Assembly (NCBI GenBank): GCA_964421785.1
Contig: CAYQZG010000211.1
Location: 1-5,246, forward strand
Length of the DNA stretch: 5,246 nt
Source of the DNA: SKLM01 sp964421785
GTDB taxonomy: Bacteria; Chloroflexota; Anaerolineae; B4-G1
Direction of reading: 5' to 3'
Shown: positions 5,011 to 5,246 of the stretch, piece by piece
How positions within the stretch are numbered: the first letter of the stretch is position 1
How the letters are laid out: every line of letters starts with the position of its first letter
Position numbers and translations under genes: made by a program
Notes under the pieces: model-generated
Databases searched by the model: none
What the model was told of the DNA's origin: nothing
Seen by the model: the letters and a program-made list of their open reading frames with translations, nothing else

Positions 5011-5246
5011 GGGCTGACCACCTCCACCTGCTGCTTGGTCACCCAGCCCTTCATCCCCCCGGCCTCCACCATCTGCCAGTGGACGTCCTCGTGCACCACC
5101 GGCCCTTTCACCAGGACCACGGACGAGCCAATCGACAGGGTTCCCACCACCTCCCCGCCTGGGGCGGCGTGGACATCCACGGCCTCCCCCGTGCCGCTGA
5201 TGACGCCTCTGGTGGCCACGAAAGGCTCAGCGGCCGCCACCGTCAC
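5007..5246 (-). CDS. C-terminal part of a bacterial SH3-domain protein (cut by window edge)
   Basis: At least 79 residues, open at the right edge. The GTG at the very edge is in frame but need not be the start. Residues about 15-75 read as a bacterial SH3 (SH3b) domain. GEAVDVHAAPGGEVVGTL takes the place of the usual V-N-V-R-x-x-P-x...V-x-x-L strand pair, SIGSSVVLVKGP is the next strand, and HWQMVEAGGMKGWVTKQQ matches the W-x-x-V...G-x-x-G-W-V ending. SH3b domains typically bind cell-wall peptides or serve as extracytoplasmic adaptors. The stop codon overlaps the cpaF start by 4 bp, so the two are probably translated together. In other Tad loci this place before cpaF is often held by CpaB (SAF domain) or a CpaE/TadZ-like ATPase. 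A CpaB-like protein with an SH3b tail is one possibility, but the N-terminal part is not in view and the role is unknown. Confidence 0.7.
   Translation of the reverse strand: MTVAAAEPFVATRGVISGTGEAVDVHAAPGGEVVGTLSIGSSVVLVKGPVVHEDVHWQMVEAGGMKGWVTKQQVEVVSP
5020..5025 (-). promoter_or_regulatory. Ribosome binding site of cpaF, inside the SH3 gene
   Basis: GGAGGT on the minus strand, 9 nt before the GTG at 5010. It decides for the GTG start over the ATG at 4995. Confidence 0.65.

Overview
The window is a single-direction gene cluster on the minus strand. It encodes the inner-membrane and substrate part of a Tad/Flp-type (tight adherence, type IVc-like) pilus machine. In transcription order, from the right edge to the left edge, it contains: the C-terminal end of a bacterial SH3-domain protein; the CpaF/TadA assembly ATPase; the platform proteins TadB and TadC; two short Flp-type prepilins; a small A24 prepilin peptidase (TadV/CpaA-like); a TadE-like pseudopilin; and the N-terminus of a TadG-like protein cut by the left edge. 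No gene on the plus strand is credible. No RNA gene, CRISPR array or mobile element was seen, and no stretch longer than about 110 bases lies outside a gene.

The genes are packed like one operon. SH3 and cpaF overlap by 4 bp (GTGA). cpaF and tadB are 19 bp apart. tadB and tadC overlap by 1 or 7 bp. flp2 and the peptidase gene are 2 bp apart. The longer spacers are 107 bp before flp1, 67 bp between the two pilins (holding a hairpin), 49 bp before tadE (holding a possible 16-codon leader) and 93 bp before the TadG-like gene. These sit exactly where protein levels would have to change: abundant pilins, then scarcer processing enzyme and minor pilins.

In the usual model of such systems, CpaF hydrolyses ATP under a TadB/TadC membrane platform. 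The peptidase trims the leaders of the Flp pilins and TadE, and the pilins polymerise into a fibre. The parts visible here fit that model. Divergent details are a Trp in place of Tyr after the key Glu of both pilins, Ala in place of Gly at the cleavage site of one pilin, a GEAD active-site motif in the peptidase, and a variant acidic box in CpaF.

The DNA is GC-rich (roughly 60-65% by eye), with frequent GTG/ATG overlap starts. Compact, divergent Tad loci of this sort, with no outer-membrane secretin in view, fit a Chloroflexota or other monoderm-like bacterium, but this assignment is inference only. A run of exactly 100 N inside tadB indicates a scaffolded draft or metagenome assembly. The apparent frame change in tadB is an artefact of that placeholder, not evidence of a broken gene. 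I do not see a wholly new system here; it is a divergent member of a known one with several details worth checking.
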